Below, one piece after another: positions 1 through 8,270 of a DNA stretch of 64,000 bases (position 1 is the stretch's first letter; every line of letters begins with the position of its first letter). Origin of the DNA: Neorhizobium galegae (lineage in GTDB: Bacteria; Pseudomonadota; Alphaproteobacteria; Rhizobiales; Rhizobiaceae); NCBI RefSeq assembly GCF_017877135.1, contig NZ_JAGIPH010000003.1, forward strand, positions 186,001 to 250,000. Reading direction: 5' to 3'. The position numbers and the translations under genes were made by a program. The notes beneath the pieces are model-generated. The model was not told the origin of the DNA and did not search any database. It saw only the letters and a list, made by a program, of their open reading frames with translations.

Positions 1-1
1 T

Positions 2-286
2 GCGCCGATGTGGAGGAGGGCGGTGATCGATGCCATGCCGCAGATCGAACTGGTGCTCGCTGTCGGGGCCTATGCGCAGTCCTGGCATATGCCGGGGCGG
101 GTGCAAAAGACGATGACGGCGACGGTTGCCAACTGGCGCGCCGGCTTCTTTGCCAATGACGGCCCGAAAGTGATGGCGCTGCCGCATCCGAGCTGGCGAA
201 ACAGCGGGTGGCTGAAGAAGAATGCCTGGTTTGAGGCCGAGCTTCTGCCGGTGCTGCGCCAGCATGTGGACAGTCTGGTGCGTTGA
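2..286 (+). CDS. Uracil-DNA glycosylase family protein, C-terminal part (cut by window start)
   Basis: The reading frame is open to the left edge, so only the last ~94 residues are present and the true start lies outside. The end carries a motif LPHPSWRN followed by a GWLKKNAWFEAE segment and a leucine-rich last helix. This matches the C-terminus of short UDG-superfamily proteins common in Proteobacteria, in which the HPS motif belongs to the DNA-contacting loop. By family it would act on uracil or other damaged bases in DNA, but that cannot be tested without the N-terminal catalytic motif. It ends at a TGA 67 bases before the Lrp regulator start, and the AT-rich gap suggests that the regulator has its own promoter. 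Confidence 0.7.
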   Translation, partial: APMWRRAVIDAMPQIELVLAVGAYAQSWHMPGRVQKTMTATVANWRAGFFANDGPKVMALPHPSWRNSGWLKKNAWFEAELLPVLRQHVDSLVR

Positions 287-352
287 AACGAATTTCGGTT
301 ACATCCTCAATTTTTCGCGCTAAGAAGAAAAAGAATCCCCGAAGGAGTGAAT

Positions 353-841
353 ATGGACCGTCTAGACCGCAAAATTCTGCGCATCCTGCAGGAGGATTCG
401 ACGCTTGCCGTCGCCGATCTCGCCAAGAAGGTCGGCCTGTCCACGACGCCCTGCTGGCGCCGCATCCAGAAGATGGAGGAAGACGGCGTCATTCGTCGGC
501 GCGTGGCGCTGCTCGATCCGGTCAAGGTCAACACCAAGGTCACGGTTTTCGTGTCGATCCGCACTGCCAGCCACTCCATCGAATGGCTGAAGCGGTTTTC
601 GGAAGTGGTGGCTGATTTTCCCGAAGTGGTGGAATTCTACCGCATGAGCGGCGACGTCGACTATCTGCTGCGCGTCGTCGTGCCCGATATCGCCGCCTAT
701 GACGCCTTCTACAAGCGGATGATCGCCCGCATTGAAATCCGCGACGTCTCCTCCGCCTTCGCCATGGAGCAGATCAAGTACACGACCGAGCTGCCGCTGG
801 ATTACATGCTGTTGGACAACCAGAAGGCCGGGGAGGATTGA
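353..841 (+). CDS. Lrp/AsnC family transcriptional regulator
   Basis: 162 residues, the normal length for this family. An N-terminal winged helix-turn-helix (about residues 1-60, beginning MDRLDRKILRILQED) is followed by a RAM/AsnC ligand-binding and oligomerisation domain (about 65-150). I chose the ATG at 353 because AAGGAG lies 5 bases upstream; a GTG at 347 overlaps that ribosome-binding site. Family members bind DNA as dimers to octamers and respond to amino acids, often repressing themselves and activating a neighbour. No amino-acid catabolic gene adjoins it, so the target is unknown. The AT-rich 60 bases upstream would suit Lrp-type autoregulation, which is inference. Confidence 0.9.
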   Translation: MDRLDRKILRILQEDSTLAVADLAKKVGLSTTPCWRRIQKMEEDGVIRRRVALLDPVKVNTKVTVFVSIRTASHSIEWLKRFSEVVADFPEVVEFYRMSGDVDYLLRVVVPDIAAYDAFYKRMIARIEIRDVSSAFAMEQIKYTTELPLDYMLLDNQKAGED

Positions 842-899
842 GTCTGCTGGCCTTTGGCCCCTGTCTGCGTTAGACTTTCGCTGAACGGAGATTTCGCCG

Positions 900-1100
900 A
901 TGCGTATGCTTGACGTGCTGAAATCCGCCACGCAGGACGTGGGGCAGATTGGATCCGAGGAACGGTCGAAGGCGCGCGCCCTCGGCGTATCGTCTTTTTA
1001 TGCGGATCAACAGGGGCGCGTGATCGAAGAATTCCCCGACGGCCGCAAGGCGGTTGTCGCGGTTCCCATCGGCGAGACCGGCGCCGATGCCGCAGAGTGA
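900..1100 (+). CDS. Small protein paired with zeta-toxin-like kinase; candidate antitoxin
   Basis: 66 residues, soluble, without signal peptide or membrane segment. The N-terminal half looks helical (MRMLDVLKSATQDVGQ...). The C-terminal half reads like a short beta hairpin, containing GVSSFYADQQGRVIEEFPDG. GGAG lies just upstream of the ATG (GAACGGAGATTTCGCCG). The stop codon lies inside the next gene, a 14-base overlap, so the two are probably translationally coupled. Small ORFs of this kind recur beside zeta-like kinases in Proteobacteria as far as I recall. It is not the all-helical epsilon antitoxin of Gram-positive plasmids, so the antitoxin role is an inference from position and size. 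Confidence 0.65.
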   Translation: MRMLDVLKSATQDVGQIGSEERSKARALGVSSFYADQQGRVIEEFPDGRKAVVAVPIGETGADAAE

Positions 1101-1716
1101 TCGGCCGGCGCCTGAATGCATGGTGCTCGGCGGACCAAACGGTGCCGGAAAAACATCCCTCTATCGAAGACTTCAACTGCCTGGCCAGTTCGTCAATGCC
1201 GACGAAGTAGCAAAGACGATTGATGCCCATCGTCCGGAATCGGCCTCGCTGGAAGCGGGCAGGCGGGTGCTCGATACGATCGATCGGCTATTGGCTGGTC
1301 GGGAGGATTTCGCCTACGAGACGACCTTGAGCAGCCGGCAGTCTGTCAACCTGTTGAGGCGCGCTCAAAAGATCGGATATCGGACGCTGCTGGTGTTCAT
1401 CGCCCTCGAATCCGCCGATCTGCATGTTCTGCGTGTGGCGCAACGCGTTCGCATGGGTGGACACGCCATTCCGGAAGAGGCTATCCGCCGGCGGTACGAG
1501 GCTACCTTTCGAAATCTTGGTGAAGTGGCCGGCGTCTGCGATGCCGTCTCGGTGTACGACAACAGCAGTGCAGAGGGCTATCGGCTGGTGCTGGAGCTTG
1601 CGGCGGGCACCATCGCCACCAACTCGCTCTCCCGCACGCGGCCCTTCGACAGCAGGATCGCGGCCTGTGTCGCCCCGGCGCTGTCGATGCGCGCCGAGGA
1701 CCTGTTGGTCGGGTAG
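1087..1716 (+). CDS. Zeta-toxin-like P-loop kinase
   Basis: 209 residues. Walker A GGPNGAGKT is at residues 15-23. It is followed by NADEVAK (substrate-side Asp), ETTLSS (the Glu/Thr element that binds the UDP-sugar in zeta/PezT) and the family motif RMGGHAIPEEAIRRRY with its clustered arginines. Known zeta toxins phosphorylate UDP-N-acetylglucosamine and block cell-wall synthesis; other members of this clade are housekeeping or uncharacterised kinases. The ATG at 1087 overlaps the end of the upstream 66-residue gene by 14 bases. It is transcribed towards the dehydrogenase gene on the other strand, with only 15 bases between the stop codons. Toxicity cannot be judged from sequence alone. Confidence 0.8.
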   Translation: MPQSDRPAPECMVLGGPNGAGKTSLYRRLQLPGQFVNADEVAKTIDAHRPESASLEAGRRVLDTIDRLLAGREDFAYETTLSSRQSVNLLRRAQKIGYRTLLVFIALESADLHVLRVAQRVRMGGHAIPEEAIRRRYEATFRNLGEVAGVCDAVSVYDNSSAEGYRLVLELAAGTIATNSLSRTRPFDSRIAACVAPALSMRAEDLLVG

Positions 1717-1731
1717 AGCCGGTCGGTCCGG

Positions 1732-2601
1732 CTATTTTTCCAGCCGGGCGAGCAGCGAGGACGTATCCCAGCGATTGCCGCCAAGCTTCTGTACTTCGCC
1801 ATAGAACTGGTCGACAACGGCGGTGACGGGAAGCGTCGCACCGTTGCGCTTGGCTTCGGTCAGCACGATGTCGAGATCCTTGCGCATCCAGTCGACGGCA
1901 AAGCCGAACGTGTAGGTGCCAGCATTCATCGTCTTGTAGCGGTTTTCCATCTGCCAGGAGCCGGCAGCCCCCTTGGAGATGACTTCGATAACCTTTTCAA
2001 TATCAAGGCCGGCTTTCTTGCCAAAGTGAATCCCTTCGGCAAGGCCTTGTACGACGCCGGCGATGCAGATCTGGTTGACCATCTTCGTGAGCTGGCCGGA
2101 TCCGGCCGGACCCATCAGGCCGACCATGCGGGCATAGGCATCGATGACCGGCCGCGCCTTTTCAAAGACCTCCGCATCGCCGCCGCACATGACGGTCAGC
2201 ACGCCGTTTTCGGCGCCCGCCTGGCCGCCCGAGACCGGCGCATCGATAAAGCCGCAGCCTTTTGCGGTCGCTGCGGCGTAAAGCTCGCGGGCAACTTCGG
2301 CAGAGGCCGTGGTATTGTCGATGAGGATGGCGCCGGGCTTCATGCCGGCAAGCACGCCGGTTTCACCGAGCGTGACCGAGCGCAGATCATCGTCATTGCC
2401 GACGCAGGTGAAGACGAAATCGGCATCTTCGGCTGCCGCGCGCGGGGTGGGGGCAGAGGCGCCGCCGAACTTTTTCGCCCAGGCATCCGCCTTGGCGGCG
2501 GTGCGGTTGTAGACCGTGACCGCGTGGCCGCCCTTTTCCTTCAGATAACCTGCCATGGGGAAACCCATGACGCCGAGACCGATGAATGCAACTTTCGCCA
2601 T
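1732..2601 (-). CDS. 3-hydroxyisobutyrate dehydrogenase family protein (beta-hydroxyacid dehydrogenase)
   Basis: 289 residues. The N-terminal Rossmann motif GLGVMG (residues 8-13) binds NAD(P). DAPVSGG is the substrate-binding signature, and GSGQLTKMVNQ contains the catalytic lysine. The C-terminal all-helical domain is complete. The family oxidises 3-hydroxyisobutyrate (valine breakdown) or reduces tartronate semialdehyde/succinic semialdehyde (GarR/GlxR/GLYR types); the sequence alone does not separate these. I chose the ATG at 2601 (MAKVAFIG) because GGAG lies 6 bases upstream. It is divergent from the sulfonate operon and has no valine-degradation neighbours. Confidence 0.85.
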   Translation of the reverse strand: MAKVAFIGLGVMGFPMAGYLKEKGGHAVTVYNRTAAKADAWAKKFGGASAPTPRAAAEDADFVFTCVGNDDDLRSVTLGETGVLAGMKPGAILIDNTTASAEVARELYAAATAKGCGFIDAPVSGGQAGAENGVLTVMCGGDAEVFEKARPVIDAYARMVGLMGPAGSGQLTKMVNQICIAGVVQGLAEGIHFGKKAGLDIEKVIEVISKGAAGSWQMENRYKTMNAGTYTFGFAVDWMRKDLDIVLTEAKRNGATLPVTAVVDQFYGEVQKLGGNRWDTSSLLARLEK

Positions 2602-2896
2602 GTCATGCTCCAACTGTGATGGGCGATGATTAGCTGAAATCATCCGGATCGGAAAGCGGTCTGCGGTGAAAGCAGAGCGCTGACCGGCGCATCGAGAAAA
2701 TCGCCGCTTCGGGTTTCTTGGCGCAGAACCTCGGAAAGCTTGGAAAAATTTCTCCCAATATATGTGTATTTCGGAATGAAATAATGTCGATCAATTCTAT
2801 GGGTTGATGGAACATAAGCGCATGAGAAGGCGACGGCGGACGGCCGCAGCCTTGAAAGGTGCAAGTCCGACATCGGACGCAGGAAGGGGATGGATC
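2602..2896. promoter_or_regulatory. Divergent intergenic region between dehydrogenase and ssuA
   Basis: 295 bases that must hold the promoters of both flanking genes. The stretch 2745-2800 is much more AT-rich than its surroundings and is the best place for the ssu promoter. I see no riboswitch-like fold and no clear repeat or operator. AGGAAGGGG, 8 bases before the ATG at 2897, serves as the ssuA ribosome-binding site. Confidence 0.4.
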
Positions 2897-3862
2897 ATGG
2901 TCAATCGCAGACAGGTACTGGGACTGATGGGCGCGGCGGCGGCCGCCACATTGCCGCTCGCACGGGGGGCTCAGGCGGCATTGCCGAAGACGCTGCGCAT
3001 CGGCTGGCAGAAGAATGGCGTGCTCGCGCTCGCCAAGAGCCAGGGCGCGCTGGAAAAGCTGTTTGCCGACCGCGGCGTCCAGATCACCTGGTCGGAATTC
3101 TCTTCCGGCCCGCCGCTGCTTGAGGCACTGGGCGCCGGCGCGCTGGATCTTGGACCGACCGGCGACGTACCGCCGCTGTTTGCCCAGGCGGCCCGCGGAA
3201 ACCTCGTCTATATCGGCACCTATAAGGGAAGCGCGGCAGGCTCGGCCATTCTCGTCAACAAGGATTCACCGATCCGCACGCTTGCCGACCTCAAGGGCAA
3301 GAAGCTTGCCTTCAAGCGTGGCTCGAGCGCCCATAACGTGGCGGTCCAGGCGCTGCGCAAGGCTGGCCTGTCGCTTTCCGACGTGACGCTCGTTGATCTG
3401 GCGCCGCCGGATGCGGCAGCGGCCTTCAAGACCGGCAGCATCGATGCCTGGTCGATCTGGGATCCGTACACGGCCGTCGCCGAAGCAGATCCGCAGACGC
3501 GGGTGCTGACGACAGCCGAAGGCATCGTCGACAGCTGGAGCTATTTCCTTGCCAATGGCGACTTCGCAAAGGAGCATGGCGACCTCATTCCGGAGATTTT
3601 CGGCGAGCTGTCGAAGGTCGGCAAGCGGGCGCAGGCCGATCTTGCCACCACCGTGCCGGCGCTGTCTGCGATCACCGGCGTGCCGGAGGATGTGACCCGC
3701 ATCACGCTCACCCGCGCAGGCTTTGATCTCGGCGCCGTCGATACCGTGTCGGATGCGGCCATCGCCTATCAGCAGGCGCTGGCGGACGAGTTCTTCGAGC
3801 TGAAGATCCTGCCGAAGAAACTCACCATCACCGATATCGTCTGGCGCCCGAAGGCCAGCTGA
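2897..3862 (+). CDS. ssuA: Aliphatic sulfonate ABC transporter, periplasmic substrate-binding protein
   Basis: 321 residues. An N-terminal signal begins with a twin Arg (MVNRRQVLGLMG) followed by a long Ala-rich hydrophobic core ending near ARGAQAA, so the protein is exported. The mature part starts LPKTLRIGWQKNG and continues as an SsuA/TauA/NMT1-type solute-binding fold, with GPTGDVPPLF and the later SIDAWSIWDPYTA that are typical of SsuA. It delivers alkanesulfonates to SsuBC. I chose the ATG at 2897 over upstream in-frame starts because the signal peptide begins there. It heads the operon ssuA-ssuD-ssuC-ssuB; in other bacteria this set is induced when sulfate or cysteine is scarce. Confidence 0.9.
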   Translation: MVNRRQVLGLMGAAAAATLPLARGAQAALPKTLRIGWQKNGVLALAKSQGALEKLFADRGVQITWSEFSSGPPLLEALGAGALDLGPTGDVPPLFAQAARGNLVYIGTYKGSAAGSAILVNKDSPIRTLADLKGKKLAFKRGSSAHNVAVQALRKAGLSLSDVTLVDLAPPDAAAAFKTGSIDAWSIWDPYTAVAEADPQTRVLTTAEGIVDSWSYFLANGDFAKEHGDLIPEIFGELSKVGKRAQADLATTVPALSAITGVPEDVTRITLTRAGFDLGAVDTVSDAAIAYQQALADEFFELKILPKKLTITDIVWRPKAS

Positions 3863-3890
3863 ACCGATCCGCAGCCTGGAGGCCTGATAC

Positions 3891-5066
3891 ATGACCCGTA
3901 ACGCCCAGAAGCCCATCGACTTCCTGTGGTTCATTCCGACCAGCGGCGATGGCACCTATATCGGTGCCAGCGATCTCAACCGCGCGCCCGACAACCGCTA
4001 CCTGCGCGAGATTGCCGTGGCCGTCGACCGGCTCGGCTATAGCGGCGTGCTGTTGCCGACCGGCGTGTCCTGCGAGGAAAGTTTTGTGACCGCCGCCTCG
4101 CTTGCGCCGTTTACGGAGAAGCTGAAGTTTCTGGTCGCCATTCGCCCTGGCACGGCATCGCCTGCCTATTATGCCCGCTTGGCCTCGACGCTCGACCGCA
4201 TCTCGGGCGGCCGGCTGCTCCTCAATATCGTGGTGGGCGGCAGTCCGGCGGAACTGGCCGGCGACGGGATATTTCATCCGCATGACGAACGCTATGCCCA
4301 TGCGGAGGAATTCTTCCAGGTATTCGAGGATCTGCTCGCCACTGGCAAGGCCGATCTCGACGGCAAATATGTGCAGGCGAAGGAGGCCCGTCTCGGCTTT
4401 CCCTCCATCCAGCAGCCGCGCCCGCCGCTTTATTTCGGCGGCTCTTCCGATGCCGGTATCGAGTTTTCGACGGGGCGCGCCGACAAGTACCTGACCTGGG
4501 GCGAACCGCCGGAGCAGGTGGCGGAAAAGGTGGCGCGGGTGCGCAAGTCCGCCGCCGCCAAGGGCCGCGAGGTATCCTTCGGCATCCGGTTGCATTTCAT
4601 CGTGCGCGAAACCGATGACGAGGCTTTCGAGGCGGCCGACCGGCTGATTTCGAAGCTCGACGACGAGACGATTGCCAAGGCCCAGGCGCATTTCGAAAAA
4701 TCGTCCGATTCGGTTGGCCAGAAGCGAATGGCGGCGCTGCATGGCGGCCGCCGCGACCGTCTGGAAGTCTCGCCCAATCTCTGGGCCGGCATCGGCCTGG
4801 TGCGCTCCGGTGCAGGCACCGCTCTCGTCGGCTCGCCGAAGACGGTGGCGGCCAGGCTGCGGGAATACCAGGAGATCGGCATCGAGACGGTGATCGGCTC
4901 CGGCTATCCGCATCTGGAAGAAGCCTACCGGGTGGCGGAACTGCTGTTTCCGGAGCTCGGCATTGCCCGGCCCGAACAGCCGACCGGCTTTGGCTCGGAA
5001 TTTTCACAAAAGGCGGTGTTTGCCGGTGGCGGCCACCAGACACTGAAGGCGGTTGCGGCCTCTTGA
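3891..5066 (+). CDS. ssuD: FMNH2-dependent alkanesulfonate monooxygenase
   Basis: 391 residues, a typical SsuD length. It is a TIM-barrel flavin-dependent monooxygenase of the bacterial luciferase type, opening [17 protein letters not shown]. It has the conserved PTGVSCEES segment (the Cys region of SsuD), the [10 protein letters not shown] strand and [16 protein letters not shown] near the C-terminus. It cleaves C1 and longer alkanesulfonates to an aldehyde plus sulfite, using O2 and reduced FMN. GGAGG sits 9 bases before the ATG. It is 28 bases downstream of ssuA. No NAD(P)H:FMN reductase (SsuE) is encoded in this operon, so reduced flavin must come from elsewhere. Confidence 0.93.
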   Translation: MTRNAQKPIDFLWFIPTSGDGTYIGASDLNRAPDNRYLREIAVAVDRLGYSGVLLPTGVSCEESFVTAASLAPFTEKLKFLVAIRPGTASPAYYARLASTLDRISGGRLLLNIVVGGSPAELAGDGIFHPHDERYAHAEEFFQVFEDLLATGKADLDGKYVQAKEARLGFPSIQQPRPPLYFGGSSDAGIEFSTGRADKYLTWGEPPEQVAEKVARVRKSAAAKGREVSFGIRLHFIVRETDDEAFEAADRLISKLDDETIAKAQAHFEKSSDSVGQKRMAALHGGRRDRLEVSPNLWAGIGLVRSGAGTALVGSPKTVAARLREYQEIGIETVIGSGYPHLEEAYRVAELLFPELGIARPEQPTGFGSEFSQKAVFAGGGHQTLKAVAAS

Positions 5067-5116
5067 GAGGGCGCCAGCCGATCCACCCACCACGTTCCGT
5101 CCCAGGAGATCCCGCC

Positions 5117-5947
5117 ATGACCAGCATCGATATCGAGGCCGGCCGCACCGTCACAGGCAGCAAGCCTCGTTCCCTTCGCCTCCCAAGACTTGATCGCGAA
5201 CGCCTGCTGCCTTTTGCCGTGCCGCTGGCTCTTGTCCTGTTATGGCAGGCGGGATCTTCGCTCGGGCTCATCTCCGACCGGGTGATGCCGTCGCCGGTTG
5301 CCGTCACGCAGGCCTTCTGGTCGGAAGCGGCCGATGGCAGCCTTGGTCATAATATTCTCGTGAGCGGCGCCCGGGCGCTCGCAGGACTTGCCATCGGCGG
5401 GTCGATCGGCTTCCTGCTCGGCATCGCCAACGGCGTGTCGAAACTGTCGGAGCAGCTGACCGACACGACGCTGCAGATGATCCGCACCATTCCGCATCTG
5501 GCGATGATTCCGCTCGTCATCCTGTGGTTCGGCATCGGCGAGGAGGCAAAGCTGTTTCTGACCTCTCTCGGCGTTCTGTTTCCGATCTATCTCAACACCT
5601 ATCACGGCGTGCGCAATGTCGACCGCGGGCTGATCGAGATGGGCCGCATCTATGGCATGAGCAACTGGTCGCTGTTTTCCAAGGTGATCTTCCCGGGCGC
5701 GCTGCCCTCGATTTTCGTCGGGCTGCGCTATGCGCTCGGCATCATGTGGCTGACGCTCATCGTGTCGGAATCGATCGCCGCCTCGTCCGGCATCGGCTAC
5801 ATGGCCAACAATGCCCGTGAATTCATGATGACCGATGTCGTGGTGCTGGCGCTCGTTATCTATGCCGTGCTCGGCAAGCTCGCCGACGTGATCGCCCGGT
5901 CCCTGGAGCGCTGGACGCTGTCCTGGAACGCTGCCTATCAACGCTGA
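5117..5947 (+). CDS. ssuC: Aliphatic sulfonate ABC transporter, permease
   Basis: 276 residues with about six hydrophobic membrane segments (first near residues 35-55). The cytoplasmic EAA-type loop, [24 protein letters not shown], is where the ATPase SsuB docks. AGGAGA lies 7 bases upstream of the ATG at 5117; an earlier in-frame TTG overlapping the ssuD stop has no such signal. It forms the inner-membrane channel for sulfonates delivered by SsuA. Gene order and spacing place it in the same transcript as ssuD and ssuB. Confidence 0.92.
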   Translation: MTSIDIEAGRTVTGSKPRSLRLPRLDRERLLPFAVPLALVLLWQAGSSLGLISDRVMPSPVAVTQAFWSEAADGSLGHNILVSGARALAGLAIGGSIGFLLGIANGVSKLSEQLTDTTLQMIRTIPHLAMIPLVILWFGIGEEAKLFLTSLGVLFPIYLNTYHGVRNVDRGLIEMGRIYGMSNWSLFSKVIFPGALPSIFVGLRYALGIMWLTLIVSESIAASSGIGYMANNAREFMMTDVVVLALVIYAVLGKLADVIARSLERWTLSWNAAYQR

Positions 5948-5966
5948 GCCGGAAAGTGAGAACACC

Positions 5967-6818
5967 ATGTCGATTGCCCCCTTTCATACGACGCTGTCGC
6001 TGCTGACCGAGCCTGAGACCGACACGAGGACAAATTTGAGGACCGGCCGGGCCGCTTCGCCGGTCCCCCAGCCGGGTGCTCCGGCAAAGGCTGCGGTGCT
6101 GACACTGCGCGGCGTTGAAAAAAGCTTCGGGGCAAACCGCGTGCTGCGCGGCATCGACCTCGTCATTCCCGCCGGCCAGTTCGTGGCGATCGTCGGCAAG
6201 AGCGGCTGCGGCAAGAGCACGCTGCTGAGGCTGCTGGTGGGCCTGGAAACGGCAAGCAGCGGCGACATCGTCTTCACCGATGAAGAGGGCCGGGCGATTG
6301 GGCCGGAGGCCCGCATCATGTTCCAGGAGCCGCGTCTGCTGCCTTGGTTCAACGTGATCGACAATGTCGGCGTGGGGCTCGGCGAGGGGATTTCGCGTGC
6401 CGAGGCGCGGGCACGGGCCGAGCAGGTGCTGTGGGAAATGCATCTGCGCGACAAGGCGCTCGACTGGCCGGCCAGTCTTTCTGGCGGCCAGCGGCAGCGG
6501 GTGGCTCTGGCACGCGCTCTGGTCAGCCGGCCGGGGTTTCTGGCACTTGACGAGCCGCTCGGCGCGCTCGATGCGTTAACGCGGATCGGCATGCAGCAGC
6601 TTGTGTCCCGCGTCTGGCGCGAGCTCGGCTTCACCGCTGTACTCGTGACGCATGACGTCAACGAGGCCGTGCATCTGGCCGACCGGGTGATCGTGCTCGA
6701 CGAGGGGCGGGTGATGCTCGATCTCGACGTGCCGCAGGCGCATCCGCGCGAGCATGGCGACCCGGAACTGGCGCGTCTGGAAGGACGGCTTCTGTCGGCG
6801 ATCCTGGGAACGCAGTAG
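5967..6818 (+). CDS. ssuB: Aliphatic sulfonate ABC transporter, ATP-binding protein
   Basis: 283 residues. Walker [10 protein letters not shown] is at about residues 77-85, the Q-loop at [10 protein letters not shown], the signature at LSGGQRQR (~171), Walker B at [12 protein letters not shown] and the switch His in VTHDVNEA. It energises sulfonate import with SsuC. The first ~45 residues are a Pro/Thr-rich extension before the ABC fold begins at [12 protein letters not shown]; some rhizobial SsuB proteins have this. The stop codon sits in the first unit of a 17-bp tandem repeat. It is the last gene of the operon. Confidence 0.92.
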   Translation: MSIAPFHTTLSLLTEPETDTRTNLRTGRAASPVPQPGAPAKAAVLTLRGVEKSFGANRVLRGIDLVIPAGQFVAIVGKSGCGKSTLLRLLVGLETASSGDIVFTDEEGRAIGPEARIMFQEPRLLPWFNVIDNVGVGLGEGISRAEARARAEQVLWEMHLRDKALDWPASLSGGQRQRVALARALVSRPGFLALDEPLGALDALTRIGMQQLVSRVWRELGFTAVLVTHDVNEAVHLADRVIVLDEGRVMLDLDVPQAHPREHGDPELARLEGRLLSAILGTQ

Positions 6819-6856
6819 GTGAGGGAACGCAGTAGGCAAGGGGACGCAGTCGGCGA
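6806..6856. repeat. Three tandem 17-bp repeats at the ssuB 3' end
   Basis: Three adjacent units of 17 bases (6806-6822, 6823-6839, 6840-6856) share the core GGGAACGCAGTAGG. Units 1 and 2 differ only in the last bases; unit 3 has two further changes in the core. The ssuB stop codon TAG lies in unit 1, so the array extends from the last codons into the short gap before the convergent CopD/HemJ-like gene. This is most likely replication slippage. Confidence 0.85.
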
Positions 6857-6890
6857 GGCGCATTCGCCTCGCCCGGCAAGCGGCCGCCTC

Positions 6891-7301
6891 TCAGAACGGC
6901 TTGATGATGGCAAGGCCGACGACGATCACCACCGAAACCAGCACGATCGGCATGCCCTTGGCGACGAAGGCTGGCGGGTCGAGAAGCGGATCGGCCTCCA
7001 TGCGGCGCAGCCAGGCGCTCTGCATGCCGTGGAGGGCGGACAAGAGGACGACGATCAACAGCTTCAAATGCAGCCAGCCGCCGGTAAAGCCGACATAGCC
7101 GAAGGCGAGGATCAGGCCGAAGATCCAGGCGCCGGCGAGCGCGCCGGTGGTGACGATCCGGTCATAGCGGCGCAGCGCGCTGATGACGCCGGTGCGGATC
7201 GGCGCCGGCACCATGCCGATGACGAAGGCATTGATCAGCATGCCGCCGACCCAGATGATATCGGAGGCGACGTGAAGCGCCTTGAAGAGGAAATACAGCA
7301 T
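6891..7301 (-). CDS. CopD/HemJ-like four-helix membrane protein
   Basis: 136 residues, four hydrophobic segments. The N-terminus LFKALHVASDIIWVGGML and the segment GWLHLKLLIVVLLSALHGM carry the histidines and Trp/Gly pattern typical of the CopD/DUF2269/HemJ superfamily, whose members bind haem or copper or act as protoporphyrinogen oxidases. The sequence resembles HemJ in the placement of KALH and LHxKL, but it is diverged enough that I leave the function open. It begins 3 bases after the stop codon of dinB and is certainly co-transcribed with it. Confidence 0.65.
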   Translation of the reverse strand: MLYFLFKALHVASDIIWVGGMLINAFVIGMVPAPIRTGVISALRRYDRIVTTGALAGAWIFGLILAFGYVGFTGGWLHLKLLIVVLLSALHGMQSAWLRRMEADPLLDPPAFVAKGMPIVLVSVVIVVGLAIIKPF

Positions 7302-7304
7302 TGA

Positions 7305-7865
7305 TCAATCCCAGATCTGTGTTTCGGAAAAGCCGAGTTCGGTAAGATCGCCCCGGCGCAGCGCCTGATCGGTGGCGGAGGCGCAGAAGAATTCATCCAG
7401 TTGCGGCGGCTTCGTGCGCGTGCCCGACAGCATGGCATGCACCTGGCCGCGATGGTGGATCTGGTGCTGGAAGAGATGCAGCAGGAGCCGGTCTGCCCGT
7501 TCACGCTGCTCATGCGTCTGCCGCGGAATGACCACCTCGCGATCAAGATCATCCGGAGTCATCTGGCGACAGTGATCGATCAGGCGGCGGTCGATGGCGC
7601 GTTGCTCGCGCTCCAGATCGGTAAAGTCGAGAAAGGGCAGTTCCGGCTCGAAGGCGGACGGACCCATCGGTCGGCCTTCAAGCGCGCTCACGTAAAACCA
7701 GTCCACCGTCAGGATATGGTTCAGCGTCTTCAGGATGGAGGGAAAGAAGCTCGTGCGGGTGACCTGCAGTTCCTGCGGCGTCAGCGTCCGGCAGGCGCCG
7801 AGAAGCCGATGATTGGCCCAGGCATTGTTATAGGCCTGGACGAGGAAATAGCGGTTCGGTGTCAT
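7305..7865 (-). CDS. DinB family protein
   Basis: 186 residues. DinB/YfiT-type four-helix bundle with the metal-site histidines in TLNHILTVDW (His50) and HLFQHQIHHRGQVHAML (His134-His143). The family includes thiol transferases and metal-dependent enzymes as well as DNA-damage-induced proteins of unknown role; no specific substrate can be assigned. It is the first gene of a two-gene minus-strand unit with the CopD/HemJ-like protein. The start MTPNRYFLVQAYNNAWAN matches the common beginning of this family. Confidence 0.85.
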   Translation of the reverse strand: MTPNRYFLVQAYNNAWANHRLLGACRTLTPQELQVTRTSFFPSILKTLNHILTVDWFYVSALEGRPMGPSAFEPELPFLDFTDLEREQRAIDRRLIDHCRQMTPDDLDREVVIPRQTHEQRERADRLLLHLFQHQIHHRGQVHAMLSGTRTKPPQLDEFFCASATDQALRRGDLTELGFSETQIWD

Positions 7866-8028
7866 GGTCCCCTCCGATTGCCGATCAATTTAGAGTGGCC
7901 AGGCAGCGCTGGCTAGATCCGTTCTGATCCGCGGTTCATTGCGGGGGCAGAGCGAGCGGGGTTTTCCGGCCGTCGCCTTTGCGATAGGCTCAGCCAAGGC
8001 AGATGTCTCGAAAAGAAGAGGCCCCGCA

Positions 8029-8223
8029 ATGTTTCTCGACCTCAACGGCTATTATCGCCGCCTCCCGGACCCACCGCCGCAAAACCCGGGGCGCCGGTCG
8101 CTGACGGCAAAGGAGCAGAAGGTGATGCTCTGGGTGATCTGCGTCAACCTCGTGCTGCTTTTCGTTGCGCCGATCGGTGGCGCAACGGTGATCCATGCGG
8201 CGTTTTCCGCCCTGTTTCGCTAG
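8029..8223 (+). CDS. Small membrane protein, unknown function
   Basis: 64 residues. A Pro/Arg-rich N-terminal part (YYRRLPDPPPQNPGRRSLT) is followed by one hydrophobic segment, VMLWVICVNLVLLFVAPIGG, which would place the protein in the inner membrane. I chose the ATG at 8029 for the GAGG upstream; an earlier in-frame start adds 30 residues with no supporting signal. It stands alone between two minus-strand genes. I do not recognise the family; short proteins of this build are common in Rhizobiaceae. Confidence 0.6.
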   Translation: MFLDLNGYYRRLPDPPPQNPGRRSLTAKEQKVMLWVICVNLVLLFVAPIGGATVIHAAFSALFR

Positions 8224-8270
8224 CGTCCTGTCGATTCCGCAGGCGGCCGTAGGGCTAAGAGCCGTCCGCG

